This document shows, in pieces, positions 8,049 to 16,900 of a stretch of 41,473 nucleotides of DNA (position 1 is its first letter; each line of letters starts with the position of its first letter). The stretch is from JAJFUE01 sp039683515 (GTDB lineage Bacteria > Sumerlaeota > Sumerlaeia > MVZB01). The stretch lies in assembly GCA_039683515.1 (NCBI GenBank), contig JBDKRG010000041.1:1-41473 (forward strand), in the 5' to 3' direction. The notes under the pieces are model-generated. The model had not been told where the DNA came from. It worked only from the letters and a program-made list of their open reading frames with translations, and did no database searches. The position numbers and the translations under genes are program-made.

Positions 8049-9359
8049 TTACCGCGCAAACAGCGTGTGGGCGTTGGCGTCGTGGATCGTGACGCGCTTG
8101 AAGAGGCCGACCTCGCCGGGCGCGCCGGGCAGGATCACCATCCTGTCGCCGCGCGTGCGGGCCAGCAGGTCGCCCTCGGTCCGCGGGGCGACGTCCTCGA
8201 TCAAAACTTCGACCGTCCTGCCGATCATCTCGCGGGCCTTCTCCAGGCTGATCGCTTCCTGGAGCTCGATCAGCTTGGCGAGCCGCCGCTTGCGCTCGGC
8301 CAGCGGGACGTGGTCGCGGTATTCGGCGGCCGCCGGGGTGCCGGGGCGCGGCGAATACAGGTACATGTAGGCCGAGTCGAACCGGACCCGCCGCAGCAGG
8401 TCGAGCGTCTCCTCGAACTCATCGACCGTTTCGCCGGGGAAGCCGACGATCAGGTCGGTCGAGATCGTGGCGTCGGGGATCGCCTCGCGGATGCGCGCGG
8501 CCAGTTCCATGTAGGCCTCGCGCGTGTAGAGCCGCTTCATCCGCTCGAGGATCCGGTTGTTGCCGGCCTGGACCGGCAGGTGGAAGTTCTCGCAGACGTT
8601 GGGGGTCTCGGCGACGGCGCGGATGTGCGAGGCGTTGCAGTCGCGCGGGTGGCTCGTGATGTAACGGATCCAGGAGCCCGGCGCGGCCTCGGCGACGCGC
8701 CGCAGCAGGTTGCCGAAGCTGGCCGTCCCCTCGCCGGGGGCGCGGAAGCTGTTGACGTTCTGGCCTACGAGCGTGATCTCGCGCGCGCCGTCGTCGGCGC
8801 TGCGCCGGACCTCGTCGACGATTTGCCCGACGGGGCGGCTCTGCTCGAGGCCGCGCGTGAACGGCACGATGCAGTAGCTGCACCGCTTGTTGCAGCCGAA
8901 AATGATGTTGACCAGGGCCTTGAGCGGCTTCTGCCGGACCGGGACGATATCGGTCGGATAAGGCTCGTCGAGCGTGTCGACGCAGACCTGCGGGCGCCCC
9001 GTCGCCAGAACGCGGTCGAGCATCGGCGAGAGGTTCGCGATCGCGCGCGTTCCGAGGATCAGGTCCAGGTGCGGGAGCCTCTCGCGAAGCGCCTCGGCGT
9101 CCTTCTGGGCCATGCAGCCGGTCACGCCGATGATCAGGCCGCGCCGGACGTTCTTCAGCGCCCGGAGCTGCCCGAGCCGCGCCAGGGCGCGGTCCTCGGC
9201 GTGCTCGCGCACGACGCACGTGTTGTAGAGGATCACGTCGGCGGCGTCCTCGCTCTCGGCCCGCTGCCAGCCGCGCGCGGCCAGGATGCCGTCCATCAGC
9301 TCGCTGTCGGCGGCGTTCATCTGGCATCCGAAGGTGGTGATGTGGTAGCTGCGGGTCAT
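8049..9359 (-). CDS. miaB: tRNA-2-methylthio-N6-dimethylallyladenosine synthase MiaB
   Basis: This radical-SAM methylthiotransferase adds the 2-methylthio group to i6A37 in tRNAs reading UNN codons. Length is 436 residues, normal for MiaB. The N-terminal UPF0004 domain supplies the auxiliary cluster ligands C12, C48 and C82. The radical-SAM motif CNKRCSYC gives C156, C160 and C163. A C-terminal TRAM domain (about 370-433) is present. The sequence FGCQMN near the start is typical of MiaB rather than MtaB or RimO. The ATG is immediately preceded on the minus strand by repeat copy A (9363-9407), so that repeat would sit in the 5' leader or the intercistronic space. No strong Shine-Dalgarno is visible. 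Confidence 0.95.
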   Translation of the reverse strand: MTRSYHITTFGCQMNAADSELMDGILAARGWQRAESEDAADVILYNTCVVREHAEDRALARLGQLRALKNVRRGLIIGVTGCMAQKDAEALRERLPHLDLILGTRAIANLSPMLDRVLATGRPQVCVDTLDEPYPTDIVPVRQKPLKALVNIIFGCNKRCSYCIVPFTRGLEQSRPVGQIVDEVRRSADDGAREITLVGQNVNSFRAPGEGTASFGNLLRRVAEAAPGSWIRYITSHPRDCNASHIRAVAETPNVCENFHLPVQAGNNRILERMKRLYTREAYMELAARIREAIPDATISTDLIVGFPGETVDEFEETLDLLRRVRFDSAYMYLYSPRPGTPAAAEYRDHVPLAERKRRLAKLIELQEAISLEKAREMIGRTVEVLIEDVAPRTEGDLLARTRGDRMVILPGAPGEVGLFKRVTIHDANAHTLFAR

Positions 9360-9362
9360 ATC

Positions 9363-9407
9363 TTCGTGCTCGTGCTCGTGCTCGTAATCGTAATCGAAAT
9401 CAAATCG
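9363..9407 (+). repeat. Dispersed hexamer repeat, copy A
   Basis: On the + strand: TTCG, three TGCTCG units, two TAATCG units, then AAATCAAATCG. It is one of five copies (9363, 11500, 30334, 33531, 39029), all in this orientation. It lies directly upstream of the miaB start, antisense to the gene direction. The following 73 bp to 9480 hold CCGATCCGACC / TATCCGACC words and nothing else recognisable. Confidence 0.85.
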
Positions 9408-9480
9408 GCCGGATAGGCCAGATCTATCGGTTCAGGATGACCGGACCGATCCGACCTCTATCCGACCTGATGAAGAAAAG

Positions 9481-9903
9481 TTACGAACGGGCTTTTTGCA
9501 GGCGGGAGATCTGTTCTTCGGTCACGGAGCCCAGGAGCGAGAAGATGGCCTCGGCGTCCTGGCCGCTCCCGAACCGCTGGCGCATGGCGCCGTAGTAGCT
9601 CTTCTGCTGCTCGAGCGCGTCGGCGAGCGTCGACGCGAGGAAGTCGAGATCGAGATAGTGATACGCGGCGAGGGACGGGTCGCCGGTGCCGGGCTGGGCG
9701 ATCCCTTCGAGCTGCTCGATGGCGTCGGCGATCTGGCCGGCGGCGCGCTGGTCCATGTCGGCCACGTCGCGGATGGCCGCAAGCAGCCCCTCGCGGCCGG
9801 GCTTGACGTACGGCTCGGCGTCGAGCACGAATTGCGCCATCGAATGATACTTCTGCGCGAAAGCGATATTCAGCGCGTCCACGAGTTCGGCGCGTTCGGT
9901 CAT
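9481..9903 (-). CDS. Ferritin-like four-helix protein
   Basis: A small helical protein of about 140 residues. Predicted helices (ALNIAFAQKYHSMAQFVL, MDQRAAGQIADAIEQLEG, LDFLASTLADALEQQKSYYG, SVTEEQISRLQK) and an Ala/Gln/Glu-rich pattern resemble ferritin/rubrerythrin-like domains. The canonical E-x-x-H metal motifs are not clear (D-x-x-Q occupies one expected place), so metal binding is unproven. ATG at 9903 is preferred because GAAGGA lies about 10 nt upstream; a GTG at 9930 overlaps the nuoN stop. It follows nuoN directly and is probably the last gene of the complex I transcript. Confidence 0.6.
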   Translation of the reverse strand: MTERAELVDALNIAFAQKYHSMAQFVLDAEPYVKPGREGLLAAIRDVADMDQRAAGQIADAIEQLEGIAQPGTGDPSLAAYHYLDLDFLASTLADALEQQKSYYGAMRQRFGSGQDAEAIFSLLGSVTEEQISRLQKARS

Positions 9904-9926
9904 CGGGTCGCTATCCTTCGTCTGCG

Positions 9927-11465
9927 TCACAGCACGTTCACCAGTTTAAGAATGGGGCCGAAGTTGAGCAGCGCGACCGTCGCGACCGCGAACGCGACCG
10001 CGTAGCCGCCCTCGACGATGCTCAGGCCGAGCGGCGCGACGTCCTCGGCGCGGTCGAACGCCATCGCCCGCATGATCTTCATGTAGTAGAAGAGCGAAAT
10101 CACGCTGTTGACCACGCCGATGAGCGCGAGGATGAAATAGAACCACGCGGCCGGGGTCATGGCCGCGCCGGCCATCGAGCCGACGCCCGCGCCGACGACG
10201 ACCTTGAACAGGATCAGCTTGGCGACGAAACCCGCCGTCGGCGGCATGCCCGTCAGCGAGATCAGGAACACGAACATCGAGACGGCCAGGATCGGGGCGC
10301 GGTTCCACAGGCCCTTGAAGTGGGCCAGGTCCGAGCCGCCGACGCGGTTGACCACGACGATCACGATCCAGAACGCGCCGAGGTTCATGACCAGATACAT
10401 GAAGAAGTAGAGCATCATCGCCTGGACCGACTCGGCGGTGTAGACCGTCAGGCCCATCAGCAGGTAGCCGGCATGCGCGATCGAGGAGTAGGCCAGCAGG
10501 CGCTTGACGTCGGTCTGGCGCAGCGCGACCAGGTTGCCGAACGTCATCGTGGCGACGGCGAGGATGGCGAACAAAACCGGCAGTTGCGCGGCCTGGATCA
10601 GGCCGTCGAGCGTGCTCCCCAGCATGACGTCCTGGCCGAAGAGCGGGAGCATGAACCGCAGCAGCGCGCCGAAACCGGCGCCCTTGCTGACGACCGACAG
10701 GAACGCGGTGACCGGGGTCGGCGCGCCCTGGTAGACGTCGGGCGCCCACGACTGGAACGGAACCATCGCCATCTTGAAGCCGAGGCCGGCGAGGATCAGC
10801 ACGAGCGCCAGCAGGAACGGCGCGACGCCGAAGCCGGGCTGGGCGGCCTGCGCCATCATCGCGCCGACGGCGTGCGGGATCCGGATCGTGCCGGTCATGC
10901 CGTAGAGGTAGCTGATGCCGAAGACCATCACGCCCGAGGCGACCGCGCCGTAGAGCAGGTATTTGAGGCCCGCCTCGGCCGACAGCCGCTGGTGCTTGAC
11001 GAACGCCGCCAGCACGTACGAGCACAGCGAGAGGGTCTCGAGCGACAGGAAGAACATCAGGAAGTTATCGGAGGCGACGAGCAGGCAGGCGCCGAGCGTC
11101 GCCCCGAGGATCAGCGCCAGGAACTCGCCCTGGCGGTAGTGGACCGTCTCGGCGCTGGCCATCGCGAACATGACCGTCACCGCCGAGCCCACCAGGAACA
11201 GCATGCGGAAGAAGGTGCTCAGGCCGTCGTTGGCGATCATGCCGCCGAAGCTGGTGGTCGCGCGCGCGGCCTTGACGGCCTCGGTCGGGTCCATCAGGAA
11301 CCAGAGCGCCCCCAGGGTTCCGACGAGCGCCGCCATGCCGCACACGAACCGGCTGCGGCCGATCGGGGCGAGCATGTCCAGCAGCACGATGACGCAGATC
11401 GCCGCCGAGAGAATGATCTCCGGCAGGATCGGCAGGCAGTTGGTCCAGAGTTGTTCGAGTGTCAT
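9927..11465 (-). CDS. nuoN: NADH-quinone oxidoreductase subunit N
   Basis: An antiporter-like membrane subunit of complex I, 512 residues with about 14 transmembrane helices. Conserved stretches include GLGFKMAMVPFQSWAPDVYQ and the loop GAPTPVTAFLSVVSKGAGF with its channel lysine. It forms one of the three proton channels in the membrane arm. ATG at 11465 follows GAGGGAT at a good distance; a TTG at 11486 would add 7 residues. It is the last nuo gene of the operon, and repeat copy B separates it from nuoM. Confidence 0.95.
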   Translation of the reverse strand: MTLEQLWTNCLPILPEIILSAAICVIVLLDMLAPIGRSRFVCGMAALVGTLGALWFLMDPTEAVKAARATTSFGGMIANDGLSTFFRMLFLVGSAVTVMFAMASAETVHYRQGEFLALILGATLGACLLVASDNFLMFFLSLETLSLCSYVLAAFVKHQRLSAEAGLKYLLYGAVASGVMVFGISYLYGMTGTIRIPHAVGAMMAQAAQPGFGVAPFLLALVLILAGLGFKMAMVPFQSWAPDVYQGAPTPVTAFLSVVSKGAGFGALLRFMLPLFGQDVMLGSTLDGLIQAAQLPVLFAILAVATMTFGNLVALRQTDVKRLLAYSSIAHAGYLLMGLTVYTAESVQAMMLYFFMYLVMNLGAFWIVIVVVNRVGGSDLAHFKGLWNRAPILAVSMFVFLISLTGMPPTAGFVAKLILFKVVVGAGVGSMAGAAMTPAAWFYFILALIGVVNSVISLFYYMKIMRAMAFDRAEDVAPLGLSIVEGGYAVAFAVATVALLNFGPILKLVNVL

Positions 11466-11499
11466 GTATCCCTCATTCAAACCCAAAGGCGATCTTTAT

Positions 11500-11530
11500 T
11501 TCGTGCTCGTGCTCGTAATCGAAAATCGAT
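11500..11530 (+). repeat. Dispersed hexamer repeat, copy B
   Basis: The shortest copy: TTCG, two TGCTCG units, one TAATCG unit, AAAATCGAT. It sits inside the nuo operon, in the 74-bp gap between nuoM and nuoN, antisense to the genes, 35 bp upstream of the nuoN ATG. Confidence 0.85.
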
Positions 11531-11539
11531 CCTCTTTGC

Positions 11540-13060
11540 TTACTTGAACATCTGCAGGAACAGCTGCGTCGACGGGGCGTAGATGTTCATCACGAGCGCC
11601 GGCAGGATGCCGAACAGGATGCAGGTCGCCGCCAGCGGCACGAGCGCGATCAGCTCCCACTTGTTGGCGTCGGGGAACTCGGCGTACTGCGGCTTGGGGT
11701 TGCCCATGTAGACGCGCTGCATCGTCCACAGGATGTAGCCGGCGGTCAGCAGCATGCCGACCGTGGCGACGGAGGTCAGAATCTTGTTGTAGGCGAACGC
11801 GCCGAGGAAGACGCTCACCTCGCCGATGAAGCCGACCATCGCCGGCAGGCCGAGCGAAGCGAAGAAGCCGACGACGGCCAGGCCGAAGTAGACCGGCATC
11901 TGCGTCGCGATCCCGCCGAACCGGGCGATCTCGCGGTGATGCGCGCGGTCGTAGAGGACGCCGACGAGCATGAACATCATGGCCGAGGAGAGGCCGTGGG
12001 CGAACATCTGGAAGATCGCGCCGTTGATGCCTTCTTCCCTCAGGACGGCCACGCCGAGGAGCACGTAGCCCATGTGGCTGACCGAGCTGTAGGCGACGAG
12101 GCGCTTGAAATCGGTCTGGCCGAGGGCGCAGAACGCGCCGTAGATGATGTTGACCACGCCCAGGACGGCGAGGAACCACATGACCCACGGCGTCGAGCCG
12201 ATCTCGGGCAGGAGCGGGTAGTTGAAGCGCAGGATGCCGTATCCGCCCATCTTCAGCAGGACGCCGGCCAGGATGACGGAGATCGCGGTCGGGGCCTCGA
12301 CGTGGGCGTCGGGGAGCCAGGTGTGGAACGGGAAGATCGGGACCTTGATGGCGAAGCCGATGAACAGCCCCCAGAACATCATCTGGCGGAAGACCTCGGG
12401 CGAGCCGGCGAACGGATGGTTGGCGACGAGCCACGGGATGTTGAACGCGAAGTCGGCGGTGGCGGGATTGCCGGTGACCTTGAAGTAGTAGGCCAGCATC
12501 ACGATCATCATCAGCACCGAGCCGACGAACGTGTAGATGAAGAACTTGATGGCGGCGTATTCCTTGCGCGGGCCGCCCCAGATGCCGATCAGGAAGTACA
12601 TCGGCAGGAGCATCACTTCCCAGAACACGTAGAACAGGAAGAAGTCGAGGGCCATGAACACGCCGAACATGCCGGTCATGAGGAGCAGATACAGGGCATA
12701 GAAGCCCTTGACCTGCTTCTTGATCGTGAAGCCGACGAACGTCGCCAGGAACGACAGGAAGCCGGTCAGGACGACGAGCATGGTCGAGAGGCCGTCGACG
12801 CCGAACCGGTAATAGACGTGAAACGCGCTGATCCACGGCGCCTCGGTCCACGTGCGGGCGTCATAGCCCGGGTGCGGCGAGGTCGCCAGCGCCGTCGGAT
12901 CGAAGATCGAATACAGCTGCAACGTCAGCAGGAAGACGATGCCGCTGGTCACGACGGCGATGCCGCGGATGAGTCCGTGGGCTTTGCCGGGCATGAGCAG
13001 AACCAAGACCATGCCGACGATGGGCAGAAACGTGATGAGTGTCAGAAGCATCTTGTCCAT
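11540..13060 (-). CDS. nuoM: NADH-quinone oxidoreductase subunit M
   Basis: An antiporter-like proton channel subunit of complex I, 506 residues. The signature block WLPDAHVEAPTAISVILAGV and the key K/E residues of the Mrp-like channel are present, with the LKMGGYGILRF stretch typical of NuoM. GGAGG lies upstream of the ATG. It lies between nuoL (21 bp upstream) and nuoN. Confidence 0.97.
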   Translation of the reverse strand: MDKMLLTLITFLPIVGMVLVLLMPGKAHGLIRGIAVVTSGIVFLLTLQLYSIFDPTALATSPHPGYDARTWTEAPWISAFHVYYRFGVDGLSTMLVVLTGFLSFLATFVGFTIKKQVKGFYALYLLLMTGMFGVFMALDFFLFYVFWEVMLLPMYFLIGIWGGPRKEYAAIKFFIYTFVGSVLMMIVMLAYYFKVTGNPATADFAFNIPWLVANHPFAGSPEVFRQMMFWGLFIGFAIKVPIFPFHTWLPDAHVEAPTAISVILAGVLLKMGGYGILRFNYPLLPEIGSTPWVMWFLAVLGVVNIIYGAFCALGQTDFKRLVAYSSVSHMGYVLLGVAVLREEGINGAIFQMFAHGLSSAMMFMLVGVLYDRAHHREIARFGGIATQMPVYFGLAVVGFFASLGLPAMVGFIGEVSVFLGAFAYNKILTSVATVGMLLTAGYILWTMQRVYMGNPKPQYAEFPDANKWELIALVPLAATCILFGILPALVMNIYAPSTQLFLQMFK

Positions 13061-13081
13061 GAACCGATCGATCCTCCGGTA

Positions 13082-15247
13082 TTACCTGACCAGCACCAGG
13101 ATCACGCCCGACAGGGCGATGATGCCCAGCACCATCAGAAGCAAGTATTGACGAACGCGCCCGGTCTGGGCCCACGAAAGCTGATTGCCGGCGAACCCGG
13201 CGGCGTGCGCCGAGCCGTTGACCATCAGGCCGTCCACGATGATGCGGTCGAGAATGTCGATGACGAACCCCATGACCTTGCCGAAGAAGCCGACGAAGTT
13301 GACGACGCCGTCGATCACGAGGCGGTCGAAGCGGGCGCTGAACCGCGCCGCGAGGTGGGTCGTCTCGACGAACGCCGCGTTGTACATCTCGTCGAAGAAG
13401 TATTTGTTCCACAGGAGCACGTAAACCGGGCGGGCGGCCTTGGCCAGCGCGTCCGGGTTGAGCAGCGCCTTGCCGCTCCGGCGCTGCCAATACATCAGCA
13501 GGCCGAAGCCGATGCCCGACAGCGCCAGGACGATCGAAAGCCCCATCGCCGTGCGGTGCGCGACGTGGATGATGTGCGCCTCGTCGTGCACGCCGGCCGC
13601 GGCGGCCTCCGCGGTAGGTCGGGTCTCCGACCCGACTCCGGCCTCGTGCGCTGCAGCCGCCTCATGCGTCGCGGCGGCCGGAGCCGCGGCCAACGCCGCC
13701 GCGACGAACGGGCTCTGGTAGCCGGTCGCGGCGATCTCCTGGATCTGCGTCAGGCCGTCGCGCTTCTCGTTGTATTTCTCGAACCAGCCCCCCCAGCCGC
13801 CGACGAGCGACAGCGTGCCGAGGATGACCAGCGGCGTGAGCATCTGCCAGCCCACCTCGTGCGCGTGCTCGTACTTGTGCGCGTTGCGCGGCGAGCCGAA
13901 GAACGTCAGGCAGACCTGGCGCGTCATGTAGAACGCCGTCAGAAACGCCGTGCCGAACCCCGCGACGACCAGGAACCAGTGGCCGTGAAGCATCGTGTAG
14001 GCCAGCGTGTCGCCCAGGATCAGGTCCTTGCTGAAGAAGCCCGAGAAGCCCGGGAAGCCGCACAGCGCCAGCGTCGCCATGATGTAGAACAGGGCCGTGA
14101 ACGGCATCTTCTTCCACAGGCCGCCGTACTGGCTCATCGACTGCTCGTGGTGCATCGCGTGGATGACCGCGCCCGAGCCCAGGAACAGGCAGGCCTTGAA
14201 CATGGCGTGGGTCGTCAGGTGGAACAGGCCCGAGACGTAGCCGCCGACGCCCAGCGCCATGATCATGTAGCCGAGCTGGCTGACGGTCGAATAGGCCAGG
14301 ACCTTCTTGATGTCGTCCTGCACGAGCGCGATCGTCGCGGCGAACAGGGCCGTGATCCCGCCGATGTAGGCGATGAAGACGAGCGTGTCGGGGCTGAAGA
14401 ACGGCAGGAGGCGGCCGGTCAGGTAGACGCCGGCGGCGACCATCGTGGCGGCGTGAATAAGAGCGCTGACCGGGGTCGGACCTTCCATCGCATCGGGCAG
14501 CCAGACGTGTAACGGGAACTGTGCGCTCTTACCCATCGCGCCGAAGAAAATCCCAAGGCCGGCAAGCGTCTGCCAGTCGAAACCCCACAAACCGCTCGGC
14601 TCGGAAAGGAGGCCGTTCTGGACCGCCGCGAACAGGTCGGCGTACTGGAGCGAGCCGACCTTCCAGTAGCAGATCATCAGGCCGATGAACATGCCGACGT
14701 CGCCCAGCCGCGTGGTGATGAAGGCCTTAATGGCCGCATCGCTTGCCGATTTCTTTTCGAACCAGTGGCCGATCAGCAGGTACGAGCTCAGGCCGACCAG
14801 TTCCCAGAAGATGTAAAGGTAGACGAGGTTGTTGGCGAGGACGAGGCCGAGCATGGAGGTCGTGAACAGAAGCAGGCCGCAGTAGTAGCGGCCGTAGCGG
14901 ACGTCGTCCTTCATGTAGCCGACCGAGAAGAGGTGGACGAGGAAGCTCACCAGCGTCACGACGACGAGCATGATCGCGGTCAGGCGGTCGACGAGGATGC
15001 CGCCCTTGACCATGTTGCTGACGCCCAGCGGCAGCCAGTCGAAGACATAGTTGACCTGGATGTTCCTGTCGCTCATGCCGGCGTGGACGAAGATCGTGAT
15101 CGCGGCGGCGAGGATGACGCCGATGGCGGTCGTCGCGAGCCAGTCGCCGTGGCGCGGGATGCGATGGTGGAAGATCGCCATCAGCGCAAACGTCGCCAGC
15201 GGCAGCAGGAAGATCAAAACTGCGAGTTTTAAAACCAGTGGGTCCAT
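13082..15247 (-). CDS. nuoL: NADH-quinone oxidoreductase subunit L, with repeat-derived insert
   Basis: The distal proton-channel subunit of complex I, 721 residues, longer than the usual 600-650. Core motifs are intact: VWLPDAMEGPTPVSALIHAA and the following MVAAGVYL block, with the long C-terminal region that forms the lateral helix. The extra length includes an Ala/His-rich, low-complexity segment at about residues 515-560, between transmembrane parts. It contains the residues VGSETRPT, encoded by a palindromic repeat (13618-13636) that also occurs at 39927-39945. The insert sits outside the channel core, so function is probably kept. Confidence 0.95.
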   Translation of the reverse strand: MDPLVLKLAVLIFLLPLATFALMAIFHHRIPRHGDWLATTAIGVILAAAITIFVHAGMSDRNIQVNYVFDWLPLGVSNMVKGGILVDRLTAIMLVVVTLVSFLVHLFSVGYMKDDVRYGRYYCGLLLFTTSMLGLVLANNLVYLYIFWELVGLSSYLLIGHWFEKKSASDAAIKAFITTRLGDVGMFIGLMICYWKVGSLQYADLFAAVQNGLLSEPSGLWGFDWQTLAGLGIFFGAMGKSAQFPLHVWLPDAMEGPTPVSALIHAATMVAAGVYLTGRLLPFFSPDTLVFIAYIGGITALFAATIALVQDDIKKVLAYSTVSQLGYMIMALGVGGYVSGLFHLTTHAMFKACLFLGSGAVIHAMHHEQSMSQYGGLWKKMPFTALFYIMATLALCGFPGFSGFFSKDLILGDTLAYTMLHGHWFLVVAGFGTAFLTAFYMTRQVCLTFFGSPRNAHKYEHAHEVGWQMLTPLVILGTLSLVGGWGGWFEKYNEKRDGLTQIQEIAATGYQSPFVAAALAAAPAAATHEAAAAHEAGVGSETRPTAEAAAAGVHDEAHIIHVAHRTAMGLSIVLALSGIGFGLLMYWQRRSGKALLNPDALAKAARPVYVLLWNKYFFDEMYNAAFVETTHLAARFSARFDRLVIDGVVNFVGFFGKVMGFVIDILDRIIVDGLMVNGSAHAAGFAGNQLSWAQTGRVRQYLLLMVLGIIALSGVILVLVR
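13614..13641. repeat. Palindromic repeat inside nuoL
   Basis: GTCGGGTC, TCC, GACCCGAC: an 8-bp perfect stem with a 3-nt loop (13618-13636), flanked by AG on the left and TCCGG on the right. The same core with a TAT loop and the same flanks is found at 39926-39949. Here it is translated in frame. Confidence 0.75.
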
Positions 15248-15257
15248 CTTTTATCGT

Positions 15258-15320
15258 ATTCTCCGCGCTCTCTGCCTGTCTCTGCGTCTCCGCGACAAAT
15301 CTCTCATCTCTCGGATCTCA
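15258..15320. repeat. Short-period TCTCTGC/TCTCATC words between nuoK and nuoL
   Basis: A run of degenerate 6-8 bp words (CTCTCTGCCTG, TCTCTGCGTCTCCGCG, TCTCATCTCTCGGATCTCAT) fills the gap between the nuoK stop and the nuoL start. No hairpin is obvious. Confidence 0.55.
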
Positions 15321-15324
15321 TCGC

Positions 15325-15693
15325 CTATCTTTGCATCTGATGGATCGAGTCGACCTCGATCGTGCCGAAATTGAAGTAAAGGCTCAGCAGGATCGCGAGC
15401 GCCACGGCCGCCTCGCACGCGGCCAGCAGGATCAGGAACACGCCGAATAGCGGCCCGACCAGCCCGCCCTCGCCGTCCATCACGCCCCCGCCGAACCGCC
15501 AGAACGCCATGAAGTTGATGATCGCGGCGTTGATGATCAGCTCGATGCCGATCAGGATGCCGATGGCGTTGCGGCGCGCCATGCACGCGACCAGCCCGAG
15601 CGCGAACAGGATCGCCGCGACGAGCAGATAGGCATGAAGGCCGACCGGCATGGCCGCGCTCAGCCCCCAGGAAGTCATTAAAGGATCGCTCAT
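15325..15693 (-). CDS. nuoK: NADH-quinone oxidoreductase subunit K
   Basis: A small complex I membrane subunit, 122 residues with three helices. It shows the family signature GILIGIELIINAAIINFMAF, with the membrane-embedded glutamate of the proton path, and a second glutamate in AACEAAVALAI. Usual length is about 100, so N- and C-termini are slightly longer. The ATG at 15693 is 8 bp beyond the nuoJ stop; a second ATG at 15678 is also possible. No strong Shine-Dalgarno is seen. Confidence 0.95.
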   Translation of the reverse strand: MSDPLMTSWGLSAAMPVGLHAYLLVAAILFALGLVACMARRNAIGILIGIELIINAAIINFMAFWRFGGGVMDGEGGLVGPLFGVFLILLAACEAAVALAILLSLYFNFGTIEVDSIHQMQR

Positions 15694-15701
15694 CGGATCG
15701 T

Positions 15702-16241
15702 TCACCGTTCCTGCCTGCGCACGAGATACGCCGCGCCGAGCAGGCACAGCAGCAGCAGCATGCCCGCCAGCTCGAGCGGCAACAGATAATTGGACAGAAG
15801 CATCCGGCCGATCGCCTCGGTCTCGGGCCTGGGCAGCGCCGGGCCGGCCGTCACCTTCCACGCGGTGTTGAAAATGATGTTGACCAGCGCGCCGAGCAGG
15901 AGCAGCCCGCCCGCGACGATCGCGATCACGTAGCGCCCGAGCTCGCCCGTTTCCTTGGCCTGCAGCGGCCGGTTGGTCAGCAGCACGCCGAACATGAGCA
16001 GGACGAGGATGCCGCCGACGTAGATCACGACCTGCGTGATGGCGAGGAACGACGACCCGAGCAGCGCGTAGTAGCCGGCCACGCCCAGCAGCGTGAAGAA
16101 CAGGGCGTAGGCGGCCTGAACGATGTGGCGCGCGAACGCGGCCGCGGCGGCCGAGCCCACGATCACGGCGGTCAGCAGCCAGAAGGCCAGATTGGCCCCC
16201 ATCCAGTTCTGCCCCGCGGTATTGATCAGTTCATTTCCCAT
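15702..16241 (-). CDS. nuoJ: NADH-quinone oxidoreductase subunit J
   Basis: A complex I membrane subunit of 179 residues with five predicted helices. The block QVVIYVGGILVLLMFGVLL is the conserved third helix with the pi-bulge involved in coupling. It is followed by nuoK at 8 bp, as usual. Confidence 0.95.
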   Translation of the reverse strand: MGNELINTAGQNWMGANLAFWLLTAVIVGSAAAAAFARHIVQAAYALFFTLLGVAGYYALLGSSFLAITQVVIYVGGILVLLMFGVLLTNRPLQAKETGELGRYVIAIVAGGLLLLGALVNIIFNTAWKVTAGPALPRPETEAIGRMLLSNYLLPLELAGMLLLLCLLGAAYLVRRQER

Positions 16242-16263
16242 TCATGCGATCTCTTATTTGATT

Positions 16264-16312
16264 TGAAATGAGCCTCAAAATTTCTCGTTGCTCATTTCTC
16301 ATTTCTCATTCA
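16264..16312. repeat. CTCATTT words between nuoI and nuoJ
   Basis: GAAATGAG (16265-16272) and CTCATTTCTCATTTCTCATT (16291-16310) form a short inverted pair; the array ends on the nuoI stop codon. It is another example of short-period words filling an operon gap. Confidence 0.55.
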
Positions 16313-16900
16313 ATTCGAAGCAGGCTGATTCCCGTTGCCTTCCTTCGGTTTTTCCGCCGCGGCGGCCTCGGCGGCCTTCTTCGCCGCCTCCATCTTGGCC
16401 TTCTTCTCGGCTTCCTTCGCGGCCAGCATCGCCTCGTGCGCCTTGATCTGCTCGGCCGTCTTGGGCTTGATGAGCGGCAGCACGGTGGCCTCGTGCGTGT
16501 AGCAGGCCAGGTCCCATTCCTTCGTCATCACGAGCGAGGACTGGCTGCAGACCTCGGTGCACAGCGCGCAGAACAGGCACTTGCTGTAATCGATGTCGAA
16601 GCGCGTGAGCATCGCGTCCTTGCCGCGGCCGACCGACTCGATCGTGATCGCGTCGACGGGGCAGGCCTTGGCGCACTGCTGGCAGACGATGCAGCCGCCT
16701 TCCTTGAGCTGGTGGATCCCGCGGTGGCTCTCCGGCACGACCGGCCGCTCCTCGGGATACTGCATCGTGAACGTCTTGCGGAACAGCACGTAGTCGAAGA
16801 AATACTTGAGCGTCAGCTTCATGCCGATGAACGTCGTGGCGATCCCCGCCCACACGTTGGCCCAATACTGCGCGAATGGACTTGGTTGTTTCATCGTCAT
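16310..16900 (-). CDS. nuoI: NADH-quinone oxidoreductase subunit I (2x[4Fe-4S] ferredoxin)
   Basis: A peripheral-arm subunit of 196 residues carrying clusters N6a and N6b. The two ligand sets are CIVCQQCAKACP and CLFCALCTEVCS (the last position is Ser rather than the common Pro, the Cys is kept). The C-terminus has a charged Ala/Lys/Glu-rich tail (about 150-190) not present in most NuoI proteins. The ATG overlaps the nuoH stop by 4 bp (ATGA). It relays electrons to NuoB and the quinone. Confidence 0.96.
   Translation of the reverse strand: MTMKQPSPFAQYWANVWAGIATTFIGMKLTLKYFFDYVLFRKTFTMQYPEERPVVPESHRGIHQLKEGGCIVCQQCAKACPVDAITIESVGRGKDAMLTRFDIDYSKCLFCALCTEVCSQSSLVMTKEWDLACYTHEATVLPLIKPKTAEQIKAHEAMLAAKEAEKKAKMEAAKKAAEAAAAEKPKEGNGNQPASN

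Noticed and set aside
7853..8059. A 68-codon basic ORF (minus strand) between miaB and the linalool-dehydratase-like gene
   Set aside because: It only translates the intergenic word arrays and has no start signal or homology that I can recognise.
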